A DNA stretch of 64,000 nucleotides from NCBI GenBank assembly GCA_963576565.1, contig OY755047.1:8650931-8714930 (forward strand), given 5' to 3'. This stretch comes from Aspidapion aeneum (lineage: Eukaryota > Arthropoda > Insecta > Coleoptera > Brentidae). This document shows, piece after piece, positions 9,548-19,807 of this stretch (position 1 is its first letter; each line of letters begins with the position of its first letter). The position numbers and the translations under genes were made by a program. The notes beneath the pieces are model-generated. The model saw only the letters and a list, made by a program, of their open reading frames with translations, was not told the origin of the DNA and did no database searches.

Positions 9548-10495
9548 ATATATATATTTATCGGTTTCACAACGTTCTACGTCTTCCGATACCCAATCTC
9601 CACTCGTTTCTGTTTGCCCATAATTCATCATCTAGGCCTCTTATTCTTATTTCACTGTCTATTCCTTCTCTCCAGCTTCTCCTTGGCCGTCCTCGTTTTC
9701 TTCGGCCAGTTGGTTTCCATTGTAGTATTTGTTTAGGTAGTCTTTCATCATTCATTCTTTGTACATGTCCGTACCACACCAGTTGTTTTGTTCTTATATC
9801 ATCCACTAAAGTAAGTTCACCCACTGTCATAATTTCTCTTATTCTTTGATTTGTAACTCTTTCTCTTTTTGATTTCCCTGCTGCTCTTCTCCAATAGTCC
9901 ATCTCCGTAGCGGAAAGCATTTTTTCTGTTATATCCTTGATTGGCCATACTTCTGAGCCGTATGTAATAATACTTTTTACAATGGTGTTATATATAAGCT
10001 TTTTGTTATGTTTTGATATACTTTGGTCCCAAATTATTCCATTTAATAAAGTTATTGCTTTTCTTCCTTGTACGTTTCGATCTTTTATAGCTTTGTCTAG
10101 TGTTCCGTCAGCTGTAATTTTTAGACCTAAGTATTTATACTCATCACAGGAGTGAATTCGCTGCCCGGTATTTAAGATTAGATCCTGTTTCATTCCACCG
10201 ATACACATATACTCTGTCTTATTGAGATTAACCTCTAGTCCCCACTTATTGTACTCTTCTATTAGTTTTCGCGTCATATATTCGAGGTCGTCATAATCCT
10301 GAGCCACTACTATCTGATCATCGGCGAAACATAAAGTATACAAGGTGGTTTCGTCCAACGGAATTCCCATGTTTTGACATTTTCTCTTCCATACTTTAAG
10401 GACTTGTTCCAAGTATATCTTGAAGAGCGTAGGCGAGATACAGCAACCTTGTTTAAGACCTTTATTTACTTGAAAGCCTTTGGTTAGTTTTGCTA
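9548..10495 (-). mobile_element. LINE family 1, copy B (5'-truncated, open frame, 12-bp TSD)
   Basis: A continuous minus-strand frame covers the C-terminal third of the RT. It runs from TKGFQVNKGLKQGCCISPTL through YTLCFADDQIVVAQDYDD (catalytic FADD) to RGLDDELWANRNEWRLGIGR and a stop. It is flanked by TTGTATAAACAT at 9536-9547 and 10496-10507, the signature of target-primed reverse transcription. It shares its 3' end with copy A, so two independent insertions of one family lie head to tail 80 bp apart. The intact frame suggests it is younger than copies A and C. Confidence 0.9.
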
Positions 10496-10507
10496 TTGTA
10501 TAAACAT

Positions 10508-11102
10508 GATTCGGCAAATATTAAGTTTTAATTTAAAAAAAAAATCCGCTGATTGACGCTCGCGTGTCTGATGGCGGGAAAAAACGCTAACCAGCGTTGC
10601 TCTGGCCTGAAAGACAGAAGAGCTATCGTAGGTCACGGATGGTTTGTTTCTTTTTCTTTGCAATGGATCTTTTCATTGATCGATATGAATAGCAGTTTAT
10701 TTTCGCCTGCTCTGGTTCTAGTTTCTCTCGTATCTCGGTAGATGGCGCTTCTTGTGAGAGTTTTCTCACTATTTACATAAGATTAGAGACAAAACCCTCT
10801 AATTCACTTCACAAGGGTGTCACATTGACCAAGCAGTGTTCTGATGAGTCCCATAAGGACGAAACAATTAACTGTCAACACTTATTAGGTGTCCATTAGA
10901 TCTTGGACCCCCGTAAGGTTAAGCTTTCAAGCTACCCACGGAAAAATATGAGAGAAACAAAAACTTATTTTTACCCGATTAGCCACGAAACTTGTTTGGT
11001 TTTTAAATTCACGGGTTCTAAATTTCACGTTTATTATAACCAAAGAATTTGTGTAATTTGTATTACAAAAGTGTTTTACCAACTTGTTGTAAAAATACTC
11101 AC
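10508..11102. other. intron segment around the hammerhead, unidentified element
   Basis: Except for the ribozyme, this stretch has no recognisable coding sequence. It contains TAGATGGCGCTTCTTGTGAG and ends before the donor of the exon at 11103. It has no second copy in the window, so the retroelement that brought the hammerhead cannot be named. The following AT-rich part is ordinary intron. Confidence 0.4.
10835..10882 (+). ncRNA. type I hammerhead self-cleaving ribozyme
   Basis: All core elements are present in order. Stem I is AGTGTT (10835-10840) pairing with AACACT (10877-10882). CTGATGA is at 10841-10847. Stem II is GTCC/GGAC around loop CATAA (10848-10860), followed by GAAA (10861-10864). 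Stem III is CA/TG (10865-10866 with 10873-10874) around loop ATTAAC. The A-U closing pair and the cleavage-site C are at 10875-10876, so cleavage is expected after 10876. Short stem III and stem I at the open end is the minimal type I layout common in animal retroelements. It lies on the strand opposite to the host gene, in the intron between 11103 and 8194. Confidence 0.88.
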
Positions 11103-11294
11103 CTGGTCCAAAACTCCCCGTAGGTCCCAAGGTCTGCTGCGAAGGGTACTGACCGAACCCTGGCTGCCGACTACCGTAGCTGCCGTTCATAGCGTACTGA
11201 CCGTTAAAGTTGGGGTTCATACTTGGGTTCATGGCTCCAGGACCCATGGTTCCCATGCCATTAGGTCCCATTGTCATACCGTTTGGACCCATGC
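11103..11294 (-). CDS. tna: ZMIZ/tonalli exon continuing the GPNGM repeat
   Basis: This 192-nt exon has acceptor ATATAG ending at 11295 and donor GTGAGT from 11102, with phase 1 at both ends. It reads GMGPNGMTMGPNGMGTMGPG, then AMNPSMNPNFNGQYAMNGSY, then GSRQPGFGQYPSQQTLGPTG and SFGPG. The first 15 residues are the same GPNGM pentapeptide repeat that ends the upstream exon, so the intron splits a coding minisatellite. The rest (YPSQQ, GQYP, FGPG) resembles the Pro/Gln/Tyr-rich middle of ZMIZ1. Confidence 0.92.
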
Positions 11295-11631
11295 CTATAT
11301 TTCAACAAAAAAATATCAAATATATTCACAAATACAGGATTTTATTGAGTCGATTGAGAGTTACAGATTTACAAAAAAATCTCAAAAGTAAAGACGTTAG
11401 AAGGTTTACCTCCTTAATTTAACAACACTCTGTATAAAAAACCTGATCTTGCAATAAAAATGTTCTGTTTAAGATTTTTTTCCGTTTTACCTTTTTTTTC
11501 TAGATATTTTTTGTGCTATATTTTTTTTATAAAATTATTTAATAATTCATATTTTTTCTAGATCATTCCAGTACAAAATCAGCTTGTTTATTATCAGGTG
11601 AGTTTTTTTCAATCATTCTGTATTTACATAC

Positions 11632-11859
11632 CATTGGGTCCCATACCATTAGGTCCCATACCATTGGGTCCCATTCCGTTAGGTCCCATGCCGTTTGGTC
11701 CCATACTACTGGGCATACCATTAGGAAAATTTTGGGTAGACCTCTTCTGCGACATGTGCATCGCAGGCGAGGGGTAGGGGGTCATTCGTCGAGGGTACAT
11801 GGAACTTGCCCCCGTGGGTCCTGGTCCTTGCATTGGCATACCCATTTTTGGGCCCATTC
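11632..11859 (-). CDS. tna: ZMIZ/tonalli exon with RRMTPYPSP motif and GPNGM tandem repeat
   Basis: This is a 228-nt exon with acceptor TTGTAG ending at 11860 and donor GTATGT from 11631, phase 1 at both ends. It reads GMGPKMGMPMQGPGPTGASS, MYPRRMTPYPSPAMHMSQKR, STQNFPNGMPSS, then five MGPNG units. RR-x-x-PYP-x-P...QKR is a recognisable ZMIZ motif. The MGPNG units are a 15-bp coding repeat in which Asn-Gly-Met is often AATGGTATG. The same letters form the splice donor, so weaker donor-like sites recur 15 and 30 bases upstream of the real one. Confidence 0.93.
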
Positions 11860-11879
11860 CTACAATAAATAGAGAAAAA

Positions 11880-12310
11880 AACCATAGATATCGCATTCTA
11901 CACAAAAAACGGTTAGTCCAACCTTCACATATGTTAAAAAAGCAAAGAACCGCCCTTTTAGAGGGGAGCTTAATGAGAAAAGGAGGCGGTTGCAATGCGT
12001 CAAGATTTGCTGTCCTTGTTCGATTGATATAAGTATCTCATTCTATAGAAAAAAGGTTTCCACCTTTACATGTGTTGAATAAGTAAAGGACCGCCCTTTT
12101 GGGGTAAAGCCTAATTGGCTTATCTCATTAAAGGCGTGGCAAATACAGTGAAAAAAGGCGGTCGCTATGCGTAGCGGTTCCGACTCTTACATGTGTTAAA
12201 GAAGTGACGCCCTTTTAGGGGTGGAGCATACTTGGCTCTTCCCATCAAGGGCTTGGCAAATACAACGAAAAAGGCGGTCGCAATCTCAAGGGTTTGGCTA
12301 TCCTTGTCCG
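11880..12310. repeat. three-unit intronic tandem repeat, ~110-150-bp unit
   Basis: Three diverged units each begin near CTTTACATGTGTTRAAKAAG, pass through ACCGCCCTTTTRGRGG and end in AAAGGCGGTCGCAATGCG-like sequence (starts near 11922, 12060 and 12184). Each unit contains the self-complementary pair ACCGCC...GGCGGT, so each could fold into a hairpin. No coding is seen. The rest of the intron (12310-12773) is AT-rich with nothing recognised. Confidence 0.7.
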
Positions 12311-12773
12311 ATACACATAAATTTTAAACGTCGCGTCATATGGGTGCTAAATTAATAATTTTTTTGACCTCTTTATAATTTATATTTTGTGTTTTTCCGA
12401 TAAAAAAAAGTTGTGAATGCATTCTAGATTTTAAACAATGGAAATTTCAAACACGTAAGCCGACAGAAAAAAATTTTCCGTATCAAAATATAAACAAACA
12501 AAATTATTGTTTATCTTTAACTCAATTTTTTTTTTGCGTGCTTACTTTTATTATTATCTGTGTATATAGGCAAGTTTATTAGGCTGGAAATTTCGTCAAC
12601 AATACGAAATAATTTTTTTAATAAAAATTTTCCCTTCATTAAAAGTTCCAGTTTTTCTTTTTAGTAAACAGAGTAATAAAGACTTTTCGTATTATTTATT
12701 TTATTGACGTAAGACAATGCTTAATAAACAATATTTAGGTAACATCAAAACTTGTAGGTACTTGAGTACTTAC

Positions 12774-12888
12774 CACCCATATTGCCCATACCATGCATAC
12801 CCATCTGGTTCATGGCCATGTTGCTCATACCATTCATGGGATTCATGCCATTCATACCATTCATATTCATCATTCGTTGTTGGTAGGC
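12774..12888 (-). CDS. tna: ZMIZ/tonalli Met/Asn/Gly-rich short exon
   Basis: This 115-nt exon has acceptor TTTTATAG ending at 12889 and donor GTAAGT from 12773. It is phase 0 in and phase 1 out. It reads AYQQRMMNMNGMNGMNPMNG, then MSNMAMNQMGMHGMGNMG. The sequence is extremely low in complexity, so homology alone would be weak. Exact phase agreement with both neighbours supports it as a real exon. Confidence 0.88.
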
Positions 12889-12889
12889 C

Positions 12890-13570
12890 TATAAAAAAAA
12901 ATTATATTTTTGTTATATTTCTTATTAGATTTAAATATGTGCTACATCATTTTGTTTGCAAGAAGTTGAATTTTTGGTGTATGAAAAATTATCTAAATCG
13001 GATGAAAAACCCCAGAGATATGCGAAAAAATATAACATTGAATGAGTGACATTTGTACTGTTGGTATATTTTGGCTCATAACTTTGACATTTAAAAGTTT
13101 ATTTTTATTCCTTTAATGCCATTTTATTTGTAAAGAGTTGGGCTTTTAAAATCACTGAAAATTAAAAAAATCGGTTTTAAAATGCCAGAGTAACCAGCAA
13201 AAAACTAAACCCTATACATAAATTCCAACGAAACAAGTTTGTACTGGCAATATTTTTGTCTATATCTTTGACATTTGTTAGTTTATCTGTACAATTCAAA
13301 TGTTGTTTTATTCAAAAATAATCAGGCTTTTAACATACCAAAAATCAAGAAATTCGGATTAAAAATACCAGAGTTACAGGCAGAAAACTAAACCCTGTAC
13401 ATAAATTCTGACTAAGAGATATATTTGTACTAGCGATAGATTTTTGATCATATCTTTGACATTTGTAGCTTTATGTTTATAGTTTAAACGTAATTTTATT
13501 CGCAAATAATTAGGCTTTTAATTTGCCAAAAATGAACTAAATCGGATAAAAAACACTAGAGTTATGAATA
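12890..13570. repeat. intron made almost wholly of ~185-bp tandem units
   Basis: About four diverged units fill the intron. Each has CATAWCTTTGACATTTGTWAG, a TTTTATTYGYAAATAATYAGG-like block, GGCTTTTAA, AAATCGGATWAAAAA-like sequence, CCAGAGTTA, and AAACTAAACCCTRTACATAA. Units begin near 12895 (weak), 13077, 13267 and 13450. The last unit runs up to the splice donor of the exon at 13576. Confidence 0.75.
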
Positions 13571-13575
13571 CATAC

Positions 13576-13756
13576 CTGATTATATTGCTGGTTCCCGAAC
13601 TGCGCGGCGTTGTCTTGCAGCGCCACCACACTAGCGGTGGCGGTAGCGGTCGCCGTCGCCGCGGCAACCATGGCAGCCGTACTCAAAGCGTTCCCGCTTC
13701 CGTATCCCGCCGCGTCTGCGCCGTTCATTCCATTGCTGCCTGCATAGTTGCCAAGT
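13576..13756 (-). CDS. tna: ZMIZ/tonalli Ala/Thr repeat exon
   Basis: This 181-nt exon has acceptor TTGTTACAG ending at 13757 and donor GTATGT from 13575. Its first base completes a Gly codon, and it leaves in phase 0. It reads LGNYAGSNGMNGADAAGYGS, then GNALSTAAMVAAATATATAT, then ASVVALQDNAAQFGNQQYNQ. The alternating Ala-Thr run followed by a VALQ motif is a known hallmark of ZMIZ1, where it is longer. The exon is much more GC-rich than its surroundings. Confidence 0.95.
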
Positions 13757-13774
13757 CTGTAACAAAAATATGAT

Positions 13775-14780
13775 TCTTTAAGAAATATCGCATGAGATAG
13801 GTCGATTTTGGGGTTTTTTGGGTCGAGGAGTTCACTGGTTAGTGCTATTTTGCTCTAAATTGATTTTTTAAGAAGTTAGAATTCAAATTTTACAAAAAAT
13901 TATTATTTGAATATTTTTTTGTTGTTTTTTTTTCACTCTGTATAGGGTATCCGCCTCCCTTCTGTCACTCATTGGCAAACAAAAAAGCCCTTTTATGCAT
14001 ATATATCGGTCGTATGTGAGAAATTTTCTCTATCAAAGAATTATATTGAAACGTTTCCCCTAATAATATAACACATGCCATTGTGTTTTATTATTTCCCT
14101 TCTTTATTTCGTTTTTTATCTCTCTCGCTCCCATTGGGACCGGTGTGGTTCTGTCTTTGTTACCGGGGTGTTTAGTGTGTAGTTACCCTTCTGATGATTT
14201 TTCCATTGTAATTCGGGTTATCGATTGTATCGTATGACTTGTCGGGGGCTTTTAGTTTACACAGGGATTTTAGAGCCTCTATTATTATGTTCTTTATCAA
14301 TTTGGAAGTTTGTTTTATTGATTTTGTTATTACTGAAACTGCTTTTTGGTTAATTATTCAGGTCTGTGTTTCTAATAAATTAATTGGGTTAAATTTTTGT
14401 TTTTTAAGAAAGATTTTTACCCAACTACAGCACGGCGAAAAGAAGGGTAATGTTTTTCGATTGTTGTATGTATGTTTGTGTCACGCTAGAGGCTAAACGG
14501 CTGAACCGATTTTGACAAAAAAGGTGTCGTTGAATTGCTACTGATCCCGAAGGTGCTATAGGCTATATTTTTTTAAACAGACATCAACATGGCGGTCTTC
14601 AGACGCCATTTTGTCACATGATGTAGGCTTTAAGGCATACAAATTATCTAAATTTCAGGCGATTTTATTAAAATTCCTTTGATTACCCATTGCAAATGTT
14701 CTCTAATTTGCTGTAGTTACTTTGTAGTCCTCTCTGCTCCCACCCATCGCCCCTCCTGTCGTTCCCCCCACCCTATTCAA
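13775..14780. other. AT-rich intron start, no gene; one long dispersed repeat
   Basis: No coding sequence is recognised. The part at about 14330-14410 (TTTTGGTTAATTATTCAGG...AATAAATTAATTGGGTTAA) recurs in the same orientation at about 15600-15660, so both may come from one element. The phrase CTAAACGGCTGAACCGATTT near 14493 is of a kind often found near ends of insect repeats. Confidence 0.4.
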
Positions 14781-15240
14781 AAACCATATTCGCATAATTT
14801 TATCAAATATAGAGCGATTTCAAAAATTCTTTCTGCATACGCTTTCAGACTTTTTTTCCAACACCTTTTTACTGCCCCCCCCCCCCCGCTTCTCCCACTA
14901 TCCCGCCATCCTTATTAGTAATAGTTATAGCTATAACTTTCACAAATATAAAGCGATTTCAAAAGTTCTTTCTGCACACGCTTAAGGACTTTTCCAGCAT
15001 CATTTTACTAGTTTTCCCCTCCCTCTCTTCTCCCCTCCCTCCTTATTAGTAATAGTTGTAGCTATACCTTTCACAAATATAGAGCGATTTCAAAAATTCT
15101 TTCTGCACATGCTTTAAGAATTTTTTCCAACATCATTTTATTAGTTTCCCCCTTCCTCTTCCTTTCGGCACACGCTTTAAGATTTTTTTCGACACCATTT
15201 TACTAGGTCCCTCCTCTCTCTCTCCTCCCCGACCTTCATT
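14780..15240. repeat. pyrimidine-rich tandem repeat, ~125-bp unit, 3-4 units
   Basis: Units start with CAAATATAGAGCGATTTCAA, followed by AAATTCTTTCTGCACACGCT and TTTTCCAACATCATTTTACT, then a C/T-only run and CCTTATTAGTAATAGTTRTAG. Clear starts lie near 14804, 14942 and 15073, with a partial unit near 15165. One unit has a 14-C run (14875-14888). Confidence 0.75.
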
Positions 15241-15669
15241 CTTTGCTTTTTATAAGGCTAAATGAAAATTAAACCTAAAAGTTGGAAATAAACAAAAACT
15301 TTAAATAAATAAAACACCCAACTGTTAAATTTACTTGTAACTACTAGTCACAGTTGAGTACAAAATTACCCAATAACCTGATTCATGAAAATACAAAACT
15401 GTATAATTTAGTAAGTGCGCTTTGGGCATCAAAACTAAAAGTTGAAGCATGTCGTACATTATGGGTACCTATCACCATAAACTAATTATTAGTTTATGCT
15501 ATCACTTTTGTACTCAACTGCGACTAGTACTTATAAGGAAATTTAGTAGTAGTAGTGGAACTTTTGTTTGTTTGTTTTATTGAATCAATTACTACTAAAA
15601 CTGCGTTTTGGTTAATTATTTAGGTTTCTGTTCTTAATAAATTAATTGGGGTTAAGTTTTGGTTTTTTT

Positions 15670-16760
15670 TTGCTAACTTTGTTATTATTAAAGATAGAAA
15701 AAAGTTTAAATTGGCAAACTAGTAGAATTTTTGACGCTCTATACGATGCTTAAATCAAAAAAAATACTCTGCCAATCTATGGGCACCTAAGCTCACACTA
15801 GGTACTATAGTTATAGTGTGAGCTAATATAATCAAAAACTGAAATATATTTTATTCAACTCCAGACTCAATTACCTTTCGTTTGATACCACACAAGCCAT
15901 GTTTTGACTTAAACTCAAATTTTTTTAATCTACCCCCACCCTTTTGAAAAAAACTAAAATGTATTTTGTTTAACTCCAGACTCAATTACCTTTCGTTTGA
16001 TATCACACACGCCATATTTTCACTTAAACTCTAATTTTTGACATCTACCCCCACCCTTTTTTTAAAAATAAACTAAAATTCATTTTTTTAACTCCAGACT
16101 TCATTACCTTTCGTTTGATATCACACACGCCATATTTTCACATAAACTCTAATTTTTGGAATCTACCCCCACCCTTTTATTTGGCTTGCGTTCGGTGGAT
16201 TTTGTTCATTTTTAAATGGGACCATTACGGCCCAAGACCCAACTTAGTTACCAAATTTCATTAAAATCGGACAAGCGGTTTTTGAGTTATGCGGGTTGGT
16301 CGTTACAGACAGACAGACATACAGACAGACAGACAGACAGCAAAACAAAAAAGTTTCAAAATCATCTGAAACGCAAAGATATATAAAAATTTTTGAAATC
16401 GGAGCAACTTTTTTTTTCTCGAAAAAATTAGGATCACCATAGCTCACACTACTTATAGTAGTAGTGTGAGCTAAAATCCAACGTGGCGTTTTCGAGCTTT
16501 CGAGTTTAAAAAAAAAAATAAAACAAATTTTAATTTAAAACCCTTTATTTGTAAATATTTCTGATAGGTCTTTCTATTCAAAACCAAAAATTGTCCTTTG
16601 TTTTTTTTTCTGAAAGTTAAAACTTATAAAATACTGAATGTTCATTTCAAATGTGTTTTATGTTTTTTGAAAAAACAGCGTTCTTAAAGACCGTCAAAAA
16701 TTCTACTACTTTACCAATTTAAACTTTTTTCTATCTTTAATAATAACAAAGTTAGCAAAT
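15670..16760. mobile_element. foldback element enclosing tandem repeats and two hairpins
   Basis: The arms are about 70 bp. GCTAACTTTGTTATTATTAA followed by AGATAGAAAAAAGTTTAAAT (15670-15740) is inverted at 16690-16760. Inside lie two copies of an 11-bp-stem hairpin (AGCTCACACTA...TAGTGTGAGCT) at 15790-15824 and 16441-16472. Between them is a triplicated ~115-bp repeat (15836-16180) with ATTACCTTTCGTTTGATATC and CTACCCCCACCCTTTT. A (GACA)n run is at 16309-16340. No transposase is seen. Confidence 0.6.
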
Positions 16761-17218
16761 TTGGACACTTAACTTGAAACTAAATATAGTATGAGATTTG
16801 AGGGGGGGGGGGTAATTTCCTCTTTTTCCCCTCCCGTAGATCCGCACCTGACTTTAAACACCCTTTATTCTAGAATAAAAATTACAGCTGCTCTGAAACG
16901 TTTTTTCAAGAAAAGAACATCTTATCTTTTATTTAAGTCTTCTGTAGTTTTCAAAAAGAAGTATTTCTTTTATAAGGAATAAAATCTTGGTTTCATTGAA
17001 AACTACCTAATACAACACAAAGTATACATAAAGAGTTACAGGGTGTACCAAACCAAAGCAAAATCAATGTTAATTACATAAAATGTTAAAGTAAAAATTG
17101 TTGAAAAAAAAGTAACTGGATATTTTAGTGTTCATAAAAATTATCAATAAATTTTAAATAAATCAAAATTTTGACATACATATTTTTAAGTTTTAAAAAT
17201 TTACAATACACAAAAAAG

Positions 17219-18715
17219 GACGGAAAGATATATGTGACAATTATAGAGGTATATCTGTGACTAGTACGCTTAGCAGAATATACGGTAAAATAATAAGAAA
17301 TAAAGTGGAAAGCGAATATAAAGACATGGAGGAAGAAGAACAAGCCGGTTTCAGGGCGCACAGATCGACTTCTGATCATCTCTTTTGTATAACCCAAGTT
17401 ATTGACAAGAAAATGGCATACGGACAAGAGCTGCATCTGCTTTACGTCTATTTGCAGAGGGCATATGATAATACCACTAAATCTACTTTGGAAAGCGTTG
17501 GAAAACACAAACATAAGCGTACAATTAATTAAGGCCATCAAAGAGTTATACCGCAATAGTAAGGCAAAAAATAAAATAAAAGCAAAACTAACCAAAGGCT
17601 TTTAAGTAAATAAAGGTCTTAAACAAGGTTGCTGTATCTCGCCTACGCTCTTCAAGATATACTTGGAACAAGTCCTTAAAGTATGAAAGAGAAAATGCCA
17701 AAACATGGGAATTCCGTTGGACGAAACCACCTGGTATACTTTATGTTTCGCCGATGATCAGATAGTAGTGGCTCAGGATTATGACGACCTCGAATATATG
17801 ACACGAAAACTAATAGAAGAATACAATAAGTGGGGACTAGAGGTTAATCTCAATAAGACAGAGTATATGTGTATCGGTGGAATGAAACAGGATCTAATTT
17901 TAAATACCGGGCAGCGAATTCAGTCCTGTGATGAGTATAATACTTAGGTCTTAAAATTACAGCTGACGGAATACCAGACAAAGCTATAAAAGATAGAAAC
18001 GTACAAGGAAGAAAAGCTATAACTTTATTAAATGGAATAATTTGGGACCAAAGTACAGTCGAACCTCTCTAACTCGAACCTCTATAACTCGAACCCCTCT
18101 ATAACTCGAACCTTTTAAGCGGTCCCTGCACTTTTTACATGTATTTTAACCTATGTAACTCGAGTTTCTATAACTCGAACTCTCCATAACTCGAACTGTT
18201 TTGGTTGTCCCTTCAGGTTCGAGTTATAGAGGTTCGACTGTATATCAAAACATAACAAAAAGCTTATATATAACACCATTGTAAAAAGTATTATTACATA
18301 CGGCTCAGAAGTATGGCCAATCAAGGATAGAACAGAAAAAATGCTTTCCGCTACGGACATGGACTATTGGAGAAGAGCAGCAAGGAAATCAAAAAGAGAA
18401 AGAGTTACAAATCAAAGAATAAGAGAAATTATGACAGTGGATGAACGTACTTTAGTGGATGATATAAGAACAAAACAACTGGTGTGGTACGGATATGTAC
18501 AAAGAATGAATTATGAAAGACTACCTAAACAAATACTACAATGGAAGCCAACTGGACGAAGAAAACAAGGACGGCCAAGGAGAAGCTGGAGAGAAGGAAT
18601 AGACAGTGAAATAAGAATAAGAGGCTTAGATGATGAATTATGGGCAAATAGAAACGAGTGAAGATTGGGTATCGGAAGACGTAGAACGTTGTGAAACCGA
18701 TAAATATATAAAAAT
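17219..18715 (+). mobile_element. LINE family 1, copy C (frameshifted RT)
   Basis: It starts near GACGGAAAGATATATGTGAC with RT sequence NYRGISVTSTLSRIYGKIIR, then EEEQAGFRAHRSTSDHLFCI, LHLLYVYLQRAYD, LCFADDQIVVAQDYDDLEYM and LRRSWREGIDSEIRIRG-like sequence. It ends GAAACCGATAAATATATAAA. Frameshifts and stops occur near 17470, 17604 and 17945. It extends further 5' than copies A and B and therefore defines their truncation points. A 185-bp MITE interrupts it at 18056. Confidence 0.85.
18056..18240. mobile_element. 185-bp Tigger-like MITE (CAGTCGAACCTCT family)
   Basis: The TIRs are CAGTCGAACCTCTCTAACTC and the inverse of GAGTTATAGAGGTTCGACTG, flanked by TA on both sides (18054-18055, 18241-18242). 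LINE copy B has the uninterrupted site AAAGTATATC, which proves a TA target duplication. Further copies lie at 50558-50742 and 59837-59989. Such TIRs are typical of pogo/Tigger relatives. Confidence 0.92.
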
Positions 18716-18880
18716 TTACAAGTGAACCACGCTATATCTTGAAAACAGTTTTTGTAAATATTTCAGAAACGGAAGCTCCTACGAAATTTTTAGTAATAAC
18801 ATAAATTATTGAAAAAAACGTGTTCTACTATACTCCGTAAACCGCATATTGATTCAATGGTCCGTTAAGAAATTAGCATA
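18716..18880. repeat. dispersed repeat shared inverted with 30670-30860
   Basis: The words GAAGCTCCTACGAAATTTT, AAGTGAACCACGCTATA and CCGCATATTGAT recur in reverse orientation at 30670-30860 as CTTCGTAGGAGCTTTC, TATAGCGTGAAGTTCACTT and ATCAATATGCGG. No coding or clear ends are seen. Downstream to about 19680 I see only AT-rich sequence. Confidence 0.6.
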
Positions 18881-19807
18881 TTTTCAATTTTTAAACTGTC
18901 AAGAAACTTTTAGATTTTGACCAAAATATAATCGATTCTTTACAGTATTGTACACAATTTTAGCTGAAAATGTCATGAAAATCGGTTTACCGGTTAAGGA
19001 GCTACCGTGTTTCGGAGAGACATACACACGGAGAGAGAATATTGCTAAGATAAGTTGATGTATATGTTTTCGAATGTCAAAGTTTAAATTAACACACACT
19101 TTAAGTTTTATTGATTTTTGTAATATTTAAATGAATAATAAAATCAATTTCTTTTTTTGCGAAATTATTTTTGTAAAAATATATTTTTTTGCAAACTGTA
19201 AAAAAAAATAAAATTAAAACTGTCACGCCTGAGTAACTTTCGAATAAGAGTAAAAATTAAATTATTATCAAGGACATGTTAGGTCTGTTTTAGCCACTCT
19301 GTATGTTATAAATAGCTACCAAAAATCTGTTCACATTTTATAGAAGTATCTACTCACCCTGAGGGTAGATTAACCCACCCAAATATACCTAAATTTCCCA
19401 GAATTTCGACCTTAACCGCCCCCTTGATTCCGAATAAAAAGGGACACATTCTGTTTCCATGCACAAACATATCTTTTCATGACGAGTGGTGTTTCAACCC
19501 CTATTAGGTATACTTTGAGACCACAAAACTCTTTATTATCTGTCTTTCTCTTACACATTTACCTTCAGTATGTGTCAGAGAAGGAGCAGAGATTTAGTGA
19601 TTAGTTACAGATAGAGTCGCTCTATTATTAAGAAATGTACTTTATACACAGTTTATGGGTTTTGGTCCTGTCATAATACAAAATTTTGAGAATTTTTTTG
19701 GAAATAACCCCACTGAAAAGGTGTAAACGCGGTGTAAAAGTTGGAAAACAAAAAAAAATAATCTACCACATTTTTTTTTCGTCGAGGAGAAAAAACAGAT
19801 TAGGGTA

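Noticed and set aside
11871..12032. Plus-strand 77-codon frame over the GPNGM exon border
   Set aside because: Antisense of the exon and part of a tandem-repeat intron.
17125..17595. 156-codon minus-strand frame
   Set aside because: Overlaps the plus-strand LINE RT; its own product is hydrophobic, Phe/Tyr-rich noise from AT-rich DNA.
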